From VHCN01 sp964589935 (GTDB taxonomy: Bacteria > Verrucomicrobiota > Verrucomicrobiia > Limisphaerales > VHCN01), in assembly GCA_964589935.1 (NCBI GenBank), contig CAZPVD010000016.1, positions 9,645-73,644 on the forward strand: 64,000 nucleotides of DNA, in the 5' to 3' direction. Below, in pieces: positions 61,967 through 64,000 of this stretch. Numbering within the stretch: position 1 is the first letter of the stretch; every line of letters begins with the position of its first letter. The translations under genes were made by a program, and so were the position numbers. A model generated the notes under the pieces. The model was not told the origin of the DNA. It saw only the letters and a program-made list of their open reading frames with translations, and ran no database searches.

Positions 61967-62446
61967 ATGTCGCCGCTCGTGCGACACTTGGGCCGCAAAG
62001 ACTGGCTCGCGTTTGTCAGCGGCGTGGTTTTGCTGCTGGCCATCGGCTGGCTCGACTACATCACGGGCTACGAGCTGGGCCTGTTCACTTTTTACGCCCT
62101 CCCGGTCGGCATCATCGCCTGGAAGTTCGGGCGCGGGCCGGGCGTCATCATCGCCGTGGCTGCGGGCCTCGTCTGGATGATCGCGGACGTGGCTGCGGGC
62201 GACAAATACTCCTCGCGGTTCTTCCTCTATTGGAACGCCACGCTGCACTTTGGCGCGTTTCTCATCAACGCCGTCACCATCGCGAAGATCAAGCAGACGC
62301 TCGACCAGCGCCACCAGCTTGAAGAGGAACTCATCCGCGCCCGTGAGGAAATCCGCCGGTTGAAAAACCAAACCAATGCGGAAACGAGCGACAGCGCCCG
62401 CGAAAACATAATCACGCCGCAATCCGACACCACGCTCACGCGTTGA
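61967..62446 (+). CDS. Small membrane protein resembling a sensor input domain without output domain
   Basis: The 159-residue protein has about four hydrophobic segments (WLAFVSGVVLLLAIGWLDYI, ELGLFTFYALPVGIIAWKFG, GVIIAVAAGLVWMIADVAAG and a segment around FGAFLINAVTIA). A coiled coil follows (LDQRHQLEEELIRAREEIRR). The pattern resembles MASE-like membrane input domains that precede histidine kinase or cyclase domains, but here the protein stops after the coiled coil. Role unknown. It lies 54 nt after the M28 gene. Confidence 0.7.
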   Translation: MSPLVRHLGRKDWLAFVSGVVLLLAIGWLDYITGYELGLFTFYALPVGIIAWKFGRGPGVIIAVAAGLVWMIADVAAGDKYSSRFFLYWNATLHFGAFLINAVTIAKIKQTLDQRHQLEEELIRAREEIRRLKNQTNAETSDSARENIITPQSDTTLTR

Positions 62447-62452
62447 GGCGCG

Positions 62453-63412
62453 CTATTCGCCGACGAACGGGAAGAGCCGCTTCAGTTCCGCCTTGTCCGG
62501 CTGGCGGCCGTATTCGCAGACCTCGAACGCCTCGGCGTGCTTCACCTTCGTGCCCTTGTCCACGCCATACCATTCGATGAGTTTCCCGCGATATTTGTTC
62601 GCAAGGGCGAGATAGCGCCCCGCGTGGCCGGCGCGCACGGCGGCGACGCGCTTCACGCGCTCCTCGGGCGTCTTGGGGACGAGGCCGATGTGGCCGTTCG
62701 CGCCGCCTTCGAGGAACTGCGACTCCATCACCCCGAGCGCGTCGAGCTTCTTCTCGATCACAGAGTCAATGTCCACCGCGATGTCCGGCGCGGACGGCTG
62801 CGGCTTCTGGAAACGGTCCGTGTAATACATGAACACCGGGTTGTTCTTCAGCGGCGGCACGTCCGGCGTGATGAAGGGCACCGTGACCATGTAGGCCGCG
62901 TCCTGCACGAGCACGCCGGTGTAACGGTGGTCGGGATGATAGTCGTTCGTGCGCGGCGCGATGACAAGGTCGGCCTTCCACTCCTTGATGAGCCGCGTGA
63001 TCTTGCGGCGGTTCTCCAGCGTCGGCTCCAGTTCGCCGTCGTGGATGTCCAGCACCTCGGTGTGGATGCCGAGCATCGAATCGGCCTGCTCGACTTCCTT
63101 TTTGCGGCGAACCGCCAGCGGCCCGCCGGCCTCGCGCCAGTGGCCGATGTCGCCGTTCGTCACCGAGACGAACTTCACGTGATGCCCGCGCGCCGCCCAC
63201 AGCGCCCCGCTGCCGCTGGCCTGCAACTCGCAGTCGTCCGGGTGTGCGCCGAAGCAGATGACGCGCAGCTTGCCGTCCTCGGACGGAACCTTGCGCGCGT
63301 CCGCGGCGAAGGCGGGCTCGAGTGCGAAGCCGAACAAGGCCTGCGAGGCGATGGCGAGAAAACCCCGGCGCGAATGGCCGGGCCGTGCGGAGTCGAATTT
63401 GGAGGAATGCAT
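62453..63412 (-). CDS. PIG-L family deacetylase, exported (Tat-type signal)
   Basis: At 319 residues, the protein has an N-terminal twin-arginine-like signal (SRRGFLAIASQALFGFA). A PIG-L/LmbE zinc deacetylase fold follows with FGAHPDDCELQASG, which supplies the zinc His and Asp-Asp, and later NDYHPDHRYTG with another zinc His. The family removes N-acetyl groups from GlcNAc-type substrates. It is convergent with the membrane-protein gene (6-nt gap). Together with the sialidase-like and DUF1080 genes it adds to the secreted glycan-processing set. Confidence 0.87.
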   Translation of the reverse strand: MHSSKFDSARPGHSRRGFLAIASQALFGFALEPAFAADARKVPSEDGKLRVICFGAHPDDCELQASGSGALWAARGHHVKFVSVTNGDIGHWREAGGPLAVRRKKEVEQADSMLGIHTEVLDIHDGELEPTLENRRKITRLIKEWKADLVIAPRTNDYHPDHRYTGVLVQDAAYMVTVPFITPDVPPLKNNPVFMYYTDRFQKPQPSAPDIAVDIDSVIEKKLDALGVMESQFLEGGANGHIGLVPKTPEERVKRVAAVRAGHAGRYLALANKYRGKLIEWYGVDKGTKVKHAEAFEVCEYGRQPDKAELKRLFPFVGE

Positions 63413-63509
63413 GGACGTGGTTTGCGTTGGTCAGTGCCTGAGCTTGAGTGCGACCCTGCCAAATCGCGCAGAGAAAAACCAGCCAAAGAAAACCCCCTAC
63501 AAACGTGCA

Positions 63510-63606
63510 GCCTAACGAACCCGGAGCTACAGCGACCCGGCGCACTGGACGCACCGATTACAACCGCAACTCTCCCGGCGGGTTCGCTATAGCGCATGGT
63601 TAAGGC
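63510..63606 (-). mobile_element. attC-like integron recombination site
   Basis: The outer boxes GCCTAAC (63510-63516) and GTTAAGGC (63599-63606) are inverted copies with one bulged base. The inner arms CGAACCCG (63516-63523) and CGGGTTCG (63579-63586) pair perfectly over 8 bp. The 97-bp span and the bulge match attC architecture. On the minus strand it begins 4 nt after the stop of the gene at 63610 and ends with a perfect GTTAGGC box, the usual position in a gene cassette. Confidence 0.65.
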
Positions 63607-63609
63607 TGG

Positions 63610-64000
63610 CTATTCATGTTTGTGCGTCAGTGAAATATCCCTCAAGCCGGCTCGCTGGCCGCGCCCGGTAATTCTGTTCGTCCGGTAATGCAATTCATAG
63701 ACAAGCGCGTTCTCGTAGTCTGGATGGGTCACGAGCAAAAAATAGACGTTGTGGCCACTGGGCCACTCCCAATGATCCCATGTAACGAAATGCCAATCGA
63801 GAGTATGCGGCAACTCGAATGTGCCGAGGGTATCGGTTTTTACACATGGCTTAGATTGCTCCGCCCAGCGGACGTTCGCGCCGACAATGGGTGCATGGCT
63901 CACTGCATCAATGACGCGACCCGCCGTCTCTGAGCTACGCTCAGAGGTGTAAGGGAACAGACAACCAGACAAAAATGGCGTAATCAGCATCGTGCTCAAT
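63610..64000 (-). CDS. Lipoprotein-like protein with transthyretin-like domain, partial at window end
   Basis: The frame is open to the window edge and gives about 129 residues. A lipobox-like LSGC near the start suggests a lipoprotein, but the signal is short, so the true start is probably beyond 64000. The mature part has a carboxypeptidase-regulatory or transthyretin-like beta sandwich pattern (GRVIDAVSHAPIVGANVRWA, then TDTLGTFELP). The DNA is less GC-rich than the neighbourhood. An attC-like site follows its stop by 3 nt, suggesting that it is or was an integron cassette. Confidence 0.6.
   Translation of the reverse strand, partial: LSTMLITPFLSGCLFPYTSERSSETAGRVIDAVSHAPIVGANVRWAEQSKPCVKTDTLGTFELPHTLDWHFVTWDHWEWPSGHNVYFLLVTHPDYENALVYELHYRTNRITGRGQRAGLRDISLTHKHE

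Overview
The window is GC-rich and densely coded, from a Gram-negative (diderm) bacterium that looks like a member of the Verrucomicrobiota, probably the Pedosphaera/Limisphaerales side. That placement is inferred from the protein repertoire: two DUF1080 proteins, PVC-type haem-binding dehydrogenases, a c-haem domain fused to leucine-rich repeats, a MoxR/DUF58/BatA/DUF4175 set, YlbF with a cysteine tail, a G8-domain protein, and a C-terminal gene remnant of a type I associate with this phylum. waaA shows that it makes Kdo-containing lipopolysaccharide. No 16S rRNA is present to confirm this.

Layout. 1-3631 (minus): an overlapping operon of acyl carrier protein, FkbH-like protein, MaoC-like hot-dog protein and a polysaccharide-deacetylase-like protein, suggesting an ACP-tethered C3 unit used for a glycan or secondary metabolite. 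3814-4245: YlbF-like protein. 4312-4706: frameshifted lipoprotein gene. 4832-16085 (plus): a nine-gene run, mostly overlapping or nearly so, that reads as hydroxyproline (or hydroxyproline betaine) catabolism: DHDPS-family deaminase, hydroxyproline epimerase, enolase-superfamily epimerase/dehydratase and FAD D-amino-acid dehydrogenase. Interleaved are a sialidase-like protein, an HExxH-SASA fusion, a five-haem cytochrome c, a beta-propeller dehydrogenase and a GC-poorer tyrosine phosphatase. Together these suggest use of animal glycoprotein or collagen-like material.

16146-19935: lysS with a GC-poorer in-frame insertion, then a HEAT-repeat gene flanked by a 24-bp direct repeat of the lysS 3' end. 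19936-28335 (minus): MoxR-DUF58-BatA/VWA-VWA-DUF4175 operon. 28509-38816: c-haem/LRR protein, fused MFS-spermidine synthase, DUF1080, NhaD-type antiporter, waaA, a secreted alpha/beta hydrolase and accA. 38853-42648: a recombination-prone patch with an RCC1-repeat protein, a gene remnant, a 42-bp tandem array, HicBA, a 57-bp truncated copy of the manA start, a VapBC-like pair and intact manA. 42745-52074: membrane protein, tRNA-Leu(UAG), and large secreted proteins (PVC haem dehydrogenase, G8/CEMIP-like beta-helix, a possible GH20-like hydrolase, PPC-domain protein). 52297-64000: clpB behind a sigma-54-like motif, MFS transporter, lipoprotein MsrA, DUF1080, DAHP synthase, M28 peptidase, PIG-L deacetylase, and two genes associated with integron attC-like sites.

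The most notable signals are the lysS insertion and the flanked HEAT island, the duplicated manA start around toxin-antitoxin pairs, the two attC-like cassette sites, the dehydrogenase that starts at the end of a tRNA with no normal start codon, and the peptidase/SASA fusion in the hydroxyproline operon. All assignments come from reading the sequence; no database search was run.
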